Under the pieces are notes generated by a model. The model made no database searches, had not been told where the DNA came from, and saw only the letters and a list, made by a program, of their open reading frames with translations. Below are positions 1 to 6,618 of a stretch of 8,903 bases of DNA, in pieces. This DNA is from an uncultured Lachnospiraceae bacterium (GTDB lineage Bacteria; Bacillota_A; Clostridia; Lachnospirales; Lachnospiraceae): positions 1-8,903 of the forward strand of contig CAJLNC010000100.1 of assembly GCA_905207905.1 (NCBI GenBank), given 5' to 3'. The position numbers and the translations under genes are program-made. How positions within the stretch are numbered: the first letter of the stretch is position 1; each line of letters opens with the position of its first letter.

Positions 1-45
1 GAGGCAGAATGAAAAAACCGGAAGGCACCCCGGGAAGGCAGACCT
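1..45 (+). pseudogene. Upstream coding remainder of the beta-CASP gene with in-frame TGA
   Basis: Read in the same frame as the downstream hydrolase, these bases encode EAE-stop-KNRKAPREGRPL and run directly into VEPLYDLEDA. As I recall the family, this segment reads like EAEWxNRKAKRxGxPxxEPLYxxEDA, so the TGA at 10-12 sits exactly at a normally conserved Trp and is one transition away from TGG. The simplest readings are a nonsense mutation (the gene is then a pseudogene) or a base error near the edge of the sequence. TGA also ends the methyltransferase gene at 3771-3773, which argues against TGA being read as Trp here. Confidence 0.6.
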
Positions 46-1305
46 TTGGTGGAACCGCTCTATGATCTGGAGGATGCCCAGGGAGCCATCTCCTGTTTTG
101 TAAGATGTGAGTATGGGGAGGAACGGATCATTGCCGATGGAATCCGGGTGCGGTTTACGGATGCGGGGCATCTTCTGGGCTCTGCGTCTATTGAGGTCTG
201 GATTAAGGAAAACGGAGTGGAGAAAAAGCTGCTGTTTTCCGGTGATATCGGAAATAGTAATCAGCCTTTGATCAACGATCCTGTATATCCCACGGATGCA
301 GACTATGTGGTGATGGAATCCACCTATGGAGACAGAAGTCATGAGATACCCACAGATTACGCTACAGAGCTGGCGAAGGTGATTCAGAGAACCTTTGACC
401 GGGGCGGAAATGTGGTGATTCCCTCCTTTGCAGTGGGCAGAACCCAGGAGATGCTGTACTTTATCAGGAAGATTAAAGAAGAACATATGGTGAAGGGACA
501 TGACTATTTTGAGGTTTGGGTGGACAGTCCCCTGGCTATAGAGGCTACCAGTATTTTTAGGAAGCGGATGTACAGTGATTTTGATGAGGAGGCCACAGAG
601 CTTTTAAATCAGGGAATCAATCCCATTGGATTTACCGGGCTGCGTACTTCCATCACCAGTGATGAATCCAGGGGCATTAATTTTGATCCAAAGCCGAAGG
701 TGATTCTCTCTGCCAGCGGCATGTGCGATGCAGGGCGGATTCGTCACCATCTGAAACATAATCTGTGGAGACCAGAATCAACGATCCTTTTTGTAGGCTA
801 TCAGGCGGTTGGAACTCTGGGCAGGACTTTGCTGGAGGGAGCCAGTCAGGTAAAGCTTTTTGGAGAAGAAATTGAGGTAAAGGCAGAAATCTGTCGTTTT
901 TCCGGTATCAGCGGCCATGCGGACAATCAGGGACTGATCCGGTGGATTTCTTCTTTAAAGGAAAAACCGGAGATGGTATTTGTTACCCACGGGGAGGATA
1001 CGGTGTGCCAGCTGTTTCGGGATCGGCTGGAGAAGGAGTTGGGCCTGATGGCCAGCGCCCCTTATTCTGGCTGGGTATATGATCTGACGGAAGGCAGGTA
1101 TGCAGTGCAGACAGAGCCTGTCCGCATTAAGAAGGAAGTGAAGTTGGAGGGCGCATCCAAAAAGGCTGCAGGTATTTTTGCAAGATTGATGGAGGCAGCA
1201 CAGCGTCTGATGGAAGTAGTAAAGAAAAATGAAGGCGGAGCGAACAAGGATCTGAAGAAATTTACGGAGGAGATCCAACGTCTCTGCGATAAATGGGAGA
1301 GATAA
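46..1305 (+). CDS. MBL-fold/beta-CASP RNA-type hydrolase, N terminus missing
   Basis: This is a metallo-beta-lactamase fold hydrolase of the beta-CASP class (COG1236/YSH1-like 'RNA specificity' group), a zinc-dependent nuclease family of the cytoplasm. Numbered from the TTG at 46, it shows DAGHLLGSASIEV (motif 3 His42), SGDIGN (motif 4 Asp67), ESTYGDR (motif A, residues 91-97), VDSPLA (159-164), SASGMCDAGRIRHH (motif B, 222-235), GISGHAD (motif C His291) and THGE (314-317). The family is usually about 530 aa, so roughly the first 115 residues, with the metal-binding HxHxDH motif, are not here. Similarity continues upstream to base 1 but is interrupted by TGA at 10-12. The TTG at 46 has only a weak GGGAAGG upstream, and a protein started there would be catalytically dead. 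The last ~60 residues are a charged, helical tail. The gene ends 5 bp before the next one, suggesting co-transcription. Family assignment is firm; whether the gene is intact is not. Confidence 0.85.
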   Translation: MVEPLYDLEDAQGAISCFVRCEYGEERIIADGIRVRFTDAGHLLGSASIEVWIKENGVEKKLLFSGDIGNSNQPLINDPVYPTDADYVVMESTYGDRSHEIPTDYATELAKVIQRTFDRGGNVVIPSFAVGRTQEMLYFIRKIKEEHMVKGHDYFEVWVDSPLAIEATSIFRKRMYSDFDEEATELLNQGINPIGFTGLRTSITSDESRGINFDPKPKVILSASGMCDAGRIRHHLKHNLWRPESTILFVGYQAVGTLGRTLLEGASQVKLFGEEIEVKAEICRFSGISGHADNQGLIRWISSLKEKPEMVFVTHGEDTVCQLFRDRLEKELGLMASAPYSGWVYDLTEGRYAVQTEPVRIKKEVKLEGASKKAAGIFARLMEAAQRLMEVVKKNEGGANKDLKKFTEEIQRLCDKWER

Positions 1306-1310
1306 AATAG

Positions 1311-2489
1311 GTGATAAAAACAAGTAAAGCGCTGATCTTTGCAGCAGCTGTCAGCATCGCAGCCCTTTCCATAGGGGGCTGCGGGATGCTGGAGGCAGCG
1401 GCAGTGAAAACCGGTATGGGGGAAAGCCCATACTATCAGTTGGGAGATACCTGGTGGGATCATGGGGATATTGAGGAGTATTATTTCAATCAGATTCCCA
1501 GCGAGCTGAATGAGATTTACCGGGAGCTGTATGAGCGCCTGAAGAATTATGAGGATTCCGCAGATTTATATGCTTCCGTGTCTGCAAAGGATTTTTGGAC
1601 GGCCTATTACAGTGTGCTGGCAGATCATCCTGAGTTTTTCTGGGTGGGAACCAGCGCGCAGATCAAGGAATCTGCCCTCACCAGAAAGGTGGTCGGTTAT
1701 GAGATCAGCACTACTGTGGAGAAGAAAAACAGAGATCATTTAAGGGCTTCTCTGGAAGCTGCGGCAGACGAATGTATTGCAGGAATCAGTTCGGAGGCTT
1801 CTGATTATGAGAAGATCAAATATGTATATGAGTATCTGATCAACACCACAGATTACGATGCGGGAAGTCCCAACAACCAGAATATCCAGAGCGCTCTTCT
1901 TGGACATAATTCTGTCTGCGCCGGTTATTCCAAGGCATTTCAGTATATTCTTCACCGCATGGGGATGTTCTGTACCTATGTTACCGGGAAGACAACGGAC
2001 GGCAGCGATCACGGCTGGAATATGGTTCGGATCGACGGAGTGTATTACCATGTGGATGTAACCTGGGGAGATCCGGTATTTGTAAATGCAGGGGCAAAGG
2101 ATTCCTCCTCTGTGATGAATTACAACTACCTTTGCTGTACGGATGAGGAGATCTATCAGACGCATATTCCGGATGTGGAGGTTCCTCTTCCGGAATGTAC
2201 GGATGACAGCTATAATTACTATAAGCGAAATAATCTGTACTATGACAGCTTTGACTATAATACGATTTACAATGCCCTGATGAATTCGGTATGGGCAGAT
2301 CAGCCGTATATTGTGATGAAATTCGGCAGCCGGGAGGCCTATGATTCCGCCAGATATGAGCTGTTCGAGAATGGGATGCTCAACGATGCAGGCCAGTACC
2401 TGATGGAGGTGTATGGAGCCAGCAGCTGGAATTACCGATATCAGACAGATGATGATTTTTACCTGATCACTGTTTTCTGGAAGTCCTAG
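1311..2489 (+). CDS. Transglutaminase-like domain lipoprotein
   Basis: Predicted surface lipoprotein of 392 aa with a transglutaminase-like (papain-fold) domain. The GTG start gives a clean signal peptide: Lys3/Lys6, a hydrophobic stretch at about 7-21, and a lipobox IGGC with Cys24 as the likely lipidated residue. GGGAGA at 1295-1300 lies 10 nt before the start. The catalytic triad is visible as Cys203 (GHNSVCAGYSKAFQYIL), His234 (DHGWNMVRIDGVYYHVD) and Asp249 (HVDVTWGDP), in the usual spacing and order. The region between lipobox and core (40-190) is acidic and helical, and about 110 residues after the core are unassigned. Members of this fold act as cysteine proteases, amidases or cross-linking enzymes, and the substrate cannot be told from sequence. 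It lies 5 bp downstream of the beta-CASP gene and 48 bp upstream of the methyltransferase, so all three are probably in one operon. Confidence 0.88.
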   Translation: MIKTSKALIFAAAVSIAALSIGGCGMLEAAAVKTGMGESPYYQLGDTWWDHGDIEEYYFNQIPSELNEIYRELYERLKNYEDSADLYASVSAKDFWTAYYSVLADHPEFFWVGTSAQIKESALTRKVVGYEISTTVEKKNRDHLRASLEAAADECIAGISSEASDYEKIKYVYEYLINTTDYDAGSPNNQNIQSALLGHNSVCAGYSKAFQYILHRMGMFCTYVTGKTTDGSDHGWNMVRIDGVYYHVDVTWGDPVFVNAGAKDSSSVMNYNYLCCTDEEIYQTHIPDVEVPLPECTDDSYNYYKRNNLYYDSFDYNTIYNALMNSVWADQPYIVMKFGSREAYDSARYELFENGMLNDAGQYLMEVYGASSWNYRYQTDDDFYLITVFWKS

Positions 2490-2524
2490 GGGCAGAATCC
2501 TGGAAAACAGCGAAAAAAGAAAGC

Positions 2525-2530
2525 AGGAGG
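2525..2530 (+). promoter_or_regulatory. Shine-Dalgarno site of the methyltransferase gene
   Basis: AGGAGG lies 7 nt before the ATG at 2538. This near-perfect site fixes the start, and it sits in the short 48-bp gap after the transglutaminase gene, where no terminator-like hairpin is visible. Confidence 0.85.
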
Positions 2531-2537
2531 AAGATAC

Positions 2538-3773
2538 ATGGAAGAGCTGAGAGAGCTTCTGGAAGAATTAATAGGAGAAACTCTTTTCAATATGGTGTTC
2601 AGCGGAGTGAAACGTCCGGAGGCGGCCCGGAAGATCAGGGTCCGTCCGGTACGGATCAAAGGGCAGATACTCTATCAGGTTGCTGCCTGGGATGGAAAAA
2701 AGGAAAAGCACAGCAATCTGACTGCCTCTGAGTTGAAGGAGGCTGCTCTTGAATGGATGAAGCAGGACTATAAGCAGCTTCAGGCAGATACCACCGCTAT
2801 GACTGCTTCTGTTCTGGTGAGTAAAAAGGGGAAGGTAACGATAAAAAGGCGCGTTCTTACAGTACAGCGTCCTGCGCAGGAATTATCCCACAATAGGAAG
2901 AAGCGATACCTATTGGAAGAAGGCAGACCCGTTCCCTTTTTGGTGGAGCTGGGAGTCATGACTTCTGAGGGAAAAGTAATAAACGGAAAGCACGATAAGT
3001 TCCGGCAGATTAACCGGTTTCTGGAATTTATTGAGGATATCTGTCCCTGTCTGCCAAGAGGCCGGGAACTGACTATGATTGATTTTGGCTGCGGAAAGTC
3101 CTATCTTACCTTTGCCATGTACTATTATTTTCATGAGATACAGAATCTGGATGTAAGAATCATTGGTCTGGATCTAAAGGAGGATGTGATCGAACACTGC
3201 AGCAGACTGGCAGAACAGTTTGGATATGAGAAGCTGCAGTTTTTGACCGGGGATATTGCGGATTATGAGGGAGTAAGCCAGGTGGATCTGGTGGTGACCC
3301 TTCATGCCTGCGATACTGCCACGGATTATGCTCTGGCTAAGGCGGTGGCCTGGAATGCCCGGGCTATTCTTTCTGTGCCCTGCTGTCAGCATGAATTAAA
3401 CGGACAGATTCAAAATGAGCTTTTGCAGCCAGTACTCCAATACGGGCTGTTGAAGGAGCGGATGGCGGCGCTGATCACGGACGGCCTGCGGGCTTCTCTT
3501 CTAGAGCAGCAGGGATATGAGGTGCAGGTGCTGGAGTTTATTGATATGGAACACACTCCGAAAAATATATTGATCCGGGCAGTGAAGCATTCTGGAAAGC
3601 CGAAAAAGATCCTTCCGGAAAAGAAAGGAATTGCCGGAATGGGAGAAAGCCTGGAGAAAAAGCGGGAGCGTCTGGATGGCTGTATGGAATTTTTAAAGGT
3701 GAAGCCTACTTTGGATAAACTGTTAAGGCAGGAGCAGGCCTTTAGCGGCAAAACCGGAAAATACGGGGAGTGA
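2538..3773 (+). CDS. Class I SAM-dependent methyltransferase (Methyltransf_32-like)
   Basis: 411-aa cytoplasmic protein with a Rossmann methyltransferase core at about residues 155-350. SAM-binding motif I is MIDFGCGKSYLTFAM (180-194), followed by an acidic ribose-binding residue in IGLDLKED (209-216), GDI (238-240) and LVVTLHACDTATD (251-263). SVPCCQHEL (279-287) and EHTPKNILIRA (338-348) are hallmarks of the family that includes eukaryotic METTL25/C12orf26-like proteins (Pfam Methyltransf_32). The N-terminal 150 residues are basic and do not match a domain I can name; they could bind nucleic acid. The C terminus after 350 is rich in Lys and Glu. The substrate is unknown. The strong ribosome binding site settles the start. 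It ends in TGA and is probably the last gene of the three-gene run, although no terminator follows and the next gene on the same strand is only 197 bp away. Confidence 0.87.
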   Translation: MEELRELLEELIGETLFNMVFSGVKRPEAARKIRVRPVRIKGQILYQVAAWDGKKEKHSNLTASELKEAALEWMKQDYKQLQADTTAMTASVLVSKKGKVTIKRRVLTVQRPAQELSHNRKKRYLLEEGRPVPFLVELGVMTSEGKVINGKHDKFRQINRFLEFIEDICPCLPRGRELTMIDFGCGKSYLTFAMYYYFHEIQNLDVRIIGLDLKEDVIEHCSRLAEQFGYEKLQFLTGDIADYEGVSQVDLVVTLHACDTATDYALAKAVAWNARAILSVPCCQHELNGQIQNELLQPVLQYGLLKERMAALITDGLRASLLEQQGYEVQVLEFIDMEHTPKNILIRAVKHSGKPKKILPEKKGIAGMGESLEKKRERLDGCMEFLKVKPTLDKLLRQEQAFSGKTGKYGE

Positions 3774-3904
3774 AATCTGGAATCCATCCGGAAGACAGTG
3801 CAGGGGAGGCATATTGCGCAGGCTGCTGTTTTCTGCTAGAATGTTTTTGAAATCTGGAATAGAAAATAGGAAATTTACAGAAAAATGATTCGTAGATCGC
3901 AGGA

Positions 3905-3940
3905 TGCTGCAGAAGGTCAGATGGTATCTGAAAGGCAGCA
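3905..3940 (+). promoter_or_regulatory. Hairpin in the leader of the 820-aa gene
   Basis: TGCTGC (3905-3910) pairs with GCAGCA (3935-3940), and inside it TCAGAT (3917-3922) pairs with ATCTGA (3926-3931) around a GGT loop, with an asymmetric internal loop between the two stems. The structure ends 30 nt before the start codon. It has no T tract, so it is not an intrinsic terminator; it could be an mRNA-stabilising or processing structure, or an operator. The rest of the 197-bp gap (3774-3970) shows no convincing promoter or gene. Confidence 0.35.
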
Positions 3941-3970
3941 GATCGCCGCAGTTGGGAGATTGAGCAAAAG

Positions 3971-6433
3971 ATGAAGGAAAAAATGAAGAAAATCAGGAAT
4001 GTGGTTTTACATACGGCGTTTCTGGCAGCCTTATTTTTGGGAGCCGTGGCAGTGTTTAGCCGTATGATCAATCAGGTGGCTCCGGATGTGGCGGAGACCA
4101 TGCCGAACACCACCTTTCCTTTGGTATATATGCAGCAGGACGGAATGAATTTTAACTGTTTAAGCGGATATGCAAGGGAGATGAATCCCTCTTATATTCG
4201 GGACAGCATTACGCCCTTGTCTTCGAATCGGGAGTTGGATATTCAGATCCAGTCCTTTAATACATCCATAGACAGTGTATCTTATGAGGTTACCACCCTG
4301 GATGGGGCAAAGACATTGGAAAACACCAAGGTGGTAAAGCTTCAGGAGGAAAATGATACTCTGAACACTACCCTGCAGCTTCAGAATAAAATGCTGATGA
4401 ACCAGGAGTATATGCTGAAATTAAAGATTACTTCCGGAGGGCGGAATATCTATTATTACACCCATGTTCTGCTGGCGGATGGGCTTCATACGAAGGATTA
4501 TCTGAACTATGTCAGCGGATTTTATGATAAGTGTGTGAATAAGACAGATCTGAATTCTGTGGGAACTGCGGTGGAACCGGATGAGACTACGGATGCAGAG
4601 TCCACTCTGGCTTTTATGGATATCCATGACAGCGTTCCTCAGCTTACCTGGGGGGAGTTAAATCCTCAGATTTATTATAAGCCTACTCCCAAGATCAAGG
4701 AGATTAATGGGAATACAGCCACTCTTACCATGGAATACCGGATTGCAGCAGTGAATGAATCCGGGGTGACGGAAGTATTCAATGTGGATGAGTACTATCG
4801 GGTGCGCTACACGGACAGCCGTGTCTATCTGCTGAATTTCGAGCGTACGACCGATGAGATTTTTAATCCGGAAAATGATGCCATCACCGAGAAAGGGATT
4901 AATCTTGGCATTACAGATAAGGAGATTGAGTTTGCCTCTGACAGTAAAAACCGGGTGGTGGTTTTTGTCCAGGAAGATGAGCTTTGGTCCTATGATATTA
5001 ACAGCGGAAAGCTTACGCAGATTTTTTCCTTCCCTCAGAAAGAAAATATGGATTTCAGAGATTTTCAAGATCAGAGTGATATTCAGATTCTGCAGGTCAA
5101 TTCCCAGGGAGATGTGTGGTTCACGGTGAACGGCTATATGAACCGGGGCAACCATGAGGGAGAAAATGGAGTGGCGGTTTACTATTTTGAAGCTGCCTCC
5201 GCCATGGTGGATGAAAAGATCTTTCTTGCATCCATGGAAAGTCCGGAGCTTTTGATGCGGGATGCCCAGAGCCTTTCTTATATTTCGGAGGATGGTTCCA
5301 GATTTTATATTTTTCTGGAGGGAACAGTTTATCAGGTGGATTTAAATGCCAGAACTTACGATTCTGTGGTGACAGGAGTGATGAACAATACCTATGCAGC
5401 TTCCGATTCCGGAAGATATTTCGCATGGCTAAAAGAGGGCGGAGAGTATGATGCTCAGGTTCTGAATGTGATGGATCTGGAAACCGGCAGCCTGCGGGAA
5501 ATTACCTGTGATGCAAACGAACGGATTCGCCCTGTGGGATTTATGAAAGAGGATTTGGTCTATGGCGTGGCACTTACCACGGACATCAATGTGGAGCATG
5601 GGGGCAATGGGATTTTTCCCATGTACAAGCTGGTGATCCAGGACCAGGAGGGCAATACGGTAAAAACTTACCAGCCGGGAGACAGTTACGTTACAAAGAC
5701 CAGTCAGGCGGAAAATATGATGACTCTTACCAGAGTGGTGAAAACTGGGGAAGGATATACGGAGGGTACGGAGGATCATATTGTCAACACAGACACTCAG
5801 GAAGCAGTGTCCATGGGAACTGCCACTCAGACTACCAGCCGCAAACAGACGGAGGTGCTTCTTCGGGTGGGAACAACGCTTTCCAACAAGACGCCTCAGG
5901 TGGTGCGCAGCAAGATTATCACCTATGATACTTCCAGAACCCTGGAGATTCCCGTGAATCAGGAGCGGCAGCAGCTCTACTACGTGTATGCTTCCGGTCA
6001 TCTGGACAGCATTTATACCTACCCCAATGAGGCCATTGTCCGGGCAGATGAGAAAGTGGGCGTTGTGGTGGATACAAAGCAAAACTATGTATGGGTGAGA
6101 GGAGACAGGCCCACAACTGCGGATATCTCCCTGGAGGATGTTCCCGCAGCTTTCACAGCAGGAACTATGGATATGGGAGAGCTTCAGAACACTTCTGGCA
6201 AGTCACTGATGGATCTTACTGGATGTACTCTGGACCAGGTACTGTATTTTGTAAGCAAAGGCAGACCGGTTCTGGCTAAGACAGCCAGCGGCCCGGTATG
6301 TATTGTGGGTTACGATGAATTTAACACTCACCTCTTAAAGCCAGGGCAGGCAGAGTGGGAATACTATGGAATCCAGGACAGCACCAAGCTGTTTGAGGAT
6401 TCTGGAAATATGTTTATCAGTTATGTGGAGTAA
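3971..6433 (+). CDS. Large membrane-anchored protein with degenerate C39-like C terminus
   Basis: I do not recognise a named family for this 820-aa protein. It begins with a short basic stretch and one hydrophobic segment (about 11-30) without a lipobox or an obvious signal peptidase site, so it is probably an N-terminally anchored extracellular protein. Residues 45-170 look like a beta-sandwich. Residues 320-560 contain repeated short strands such as ENDELWSYDINSGKL-like turns (VFVQEDELWSYDINSG, YISEDGSRFYIFLEG, AASDSGRYFAWLKEG, LNVMDLETGSLREIT) that resemble TolB/DPP-type beta-propeller blades. The last 75 residues (746-820: LTGCTLDQVLYFVSKGRPV, GPVCIVGYDEFNTHLL, EYYGIQDSTKLFEDSGNMFISYV) resemble the C-terminal half of a C39-type papain-fold peptidase, but the segment with the catalytic Cys is absent and no His precedes the VGYD strand. 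GGGAG at 3954-3958 lies 12 nt before the ATG; the in-frame ATG at 3983 is an alternative start. Probably a binding or structural protein of the cell envelope. Confidence 0.8.
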   Translation: MKEKMKKIRNVVLHTAFLAALFLGAVAVFSRMINQVAPDVAETMPNTTFPLVYMQQDGMNFNCLSGYAREMNPSYIRDSITPLSSNRELDIQIQSFNTSIDSVSYEVTTLDGAKTLENTKVVKLQEENDTLNTTLQLQNKMLMNQEYMLKLKITSGGRNIYYYTHVLLADGLHTKDYLNYVSGFYDKCVNKTDLNSVGTAVEPDETTDAESTLAFMDIHDSVPQLTWGELNPQIYYKPTPKIKEINGNTATLTMEYRIAAVNESGVTEVFNVDEYYRVRYTDSRVYLLNFERTTDEIFNPENDAITEKGINLGITDKEIEFASDSKNRVVVFVQEDELWSYDINSGKLTQIFSFPQKENMDFRDFQDQSDIQILQVNSQGDVWFTVNGYMNRGNHEGENGVAVYYFEAASAMVDEKIFLASMESPELLMRDAQSLSYISEDGSRFYIFLEGTVYQVDLNARTYDSVVTGVMNNTYAASDSGRYFAWLKEGGEYDAQVLNVMDLETGSLREITCDANERIRPVGFMKEDLVYGVALTTDINVEHGGNGIFPMYKLVIQDQEGNTVKTYQPGDSYVTKTSQAENMMTLTRVVKTGEGYTEGTEDHIVNTDTQEAVSMGTATQTTSRKQTEVLLRVGTTLSNKTPQVVRSKIITYDTSRTLEIPVNQERQQLYYVYASGHLDSIYTYPNEAIVRADEKVGVVVDTKQNYVWVRGDRPTTADISLEDVPAAFTAGTMDMGELQNTSGKSLMDLTGCTLDQVLYFVSKGRPVLAKTASGPVCIVGYDEFNTHLLKPGQAEWEYYGIQDSTKLFEDSGNMFISYVE

Positions 6434-6474
6434 AAGAGAAAAACAGCTGAATGGAATGGCAGAAAGAATGATTC

Positions 6475-6598
6475 AGAAGGCTGTCGCAGCATACAGATTT
6501 TGGTGAATTTTCGGTGGGTTTTCCGCAGAAAACAGGTTCGTTTTTGATGGAAGATCACCGGAAAACGTATCACCGAAGGTATGCGGCGGCAGCCTTCT
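6475..6598 (+). repeat. 124-nt nested imperfect inverted repeat
   Basis: The outer arms are AGAAGGCTGTCGCAGCATAC (6475-6494) and GTATGCGGCGGCAGCCTTCT (6579-6598): 20 positions with 18 Watson-Crick pairs, one U-G wobble and one A-G mismatch on the + strand. Inside, 6499-6506 pairs with 6570-6577 (8 bp, one U-G) and 6508-6516 pairs with 6556-6565 (9 bp, one bulged G). Near the apex, GTTTTC-CGCA-GAAAAC (6518-6533) is a perfect hairpin. The wobble pairs exist only on the + strand RNA, which favours a role in the transcript of the upstream 820-aa gene. Size and terminal symmetry also fit a MITE-like dispersed repeat, but I see no target-site duplication. Confidence 0.75.
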
Positions 6599-6618
6599 TT
6601 TCTTGTGAATTTTTTTTA
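6579..6618 (+). terminator. Probable terminator function at the end of the 820-aa gene
   Basis: The right arm of the long inverted repeat is followed directly by TTTCTTGTGAATTTTTTTT (6599-6617), giving a strong stem followed by a broken T-rich tract on the + strand. The convergent gene on the - strand ends inside this T tract. On the - strand the bases after the repeat (GAATCATTC...) lack a T run, so termination should be mainly for + strand transcripts. The stem is far longer than a normal intrinsic terminator needs. Confidence 0.5.

Noticed and set aside
10..12. TGA read as Trp or selenocysteine
   Set aside because: TGA ends the methyltransferase gene at 3771-3773, the organism type uses the standard code, the expected residue is Trp, and no SECIS-like hairpin directly follows.
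3847..3875. Promoter for the 820-aa gene starting with TTGAAA
   Set aside because: No acceptable -10 hexamer lies 16-18 bp downstream, so it was not listed as a promoter.
3885..3974. 29-codon frame whose TGA overlaps the ATG of the 820-aa gene
   Set aside because: It has no good ribosome binding site, overlaps the leader hairpin and has an unremarkable composition; the ATGA overlap may be chance. A leader-peptide role cannot be excluded.
5429..6082. 217-codon - strand frame inside the 820-aa gene
   Set aside because: Antisense shadow with His- and Ser-rich composition and no recognisable domain; the + strand frame is continuous and has better initiation signals.
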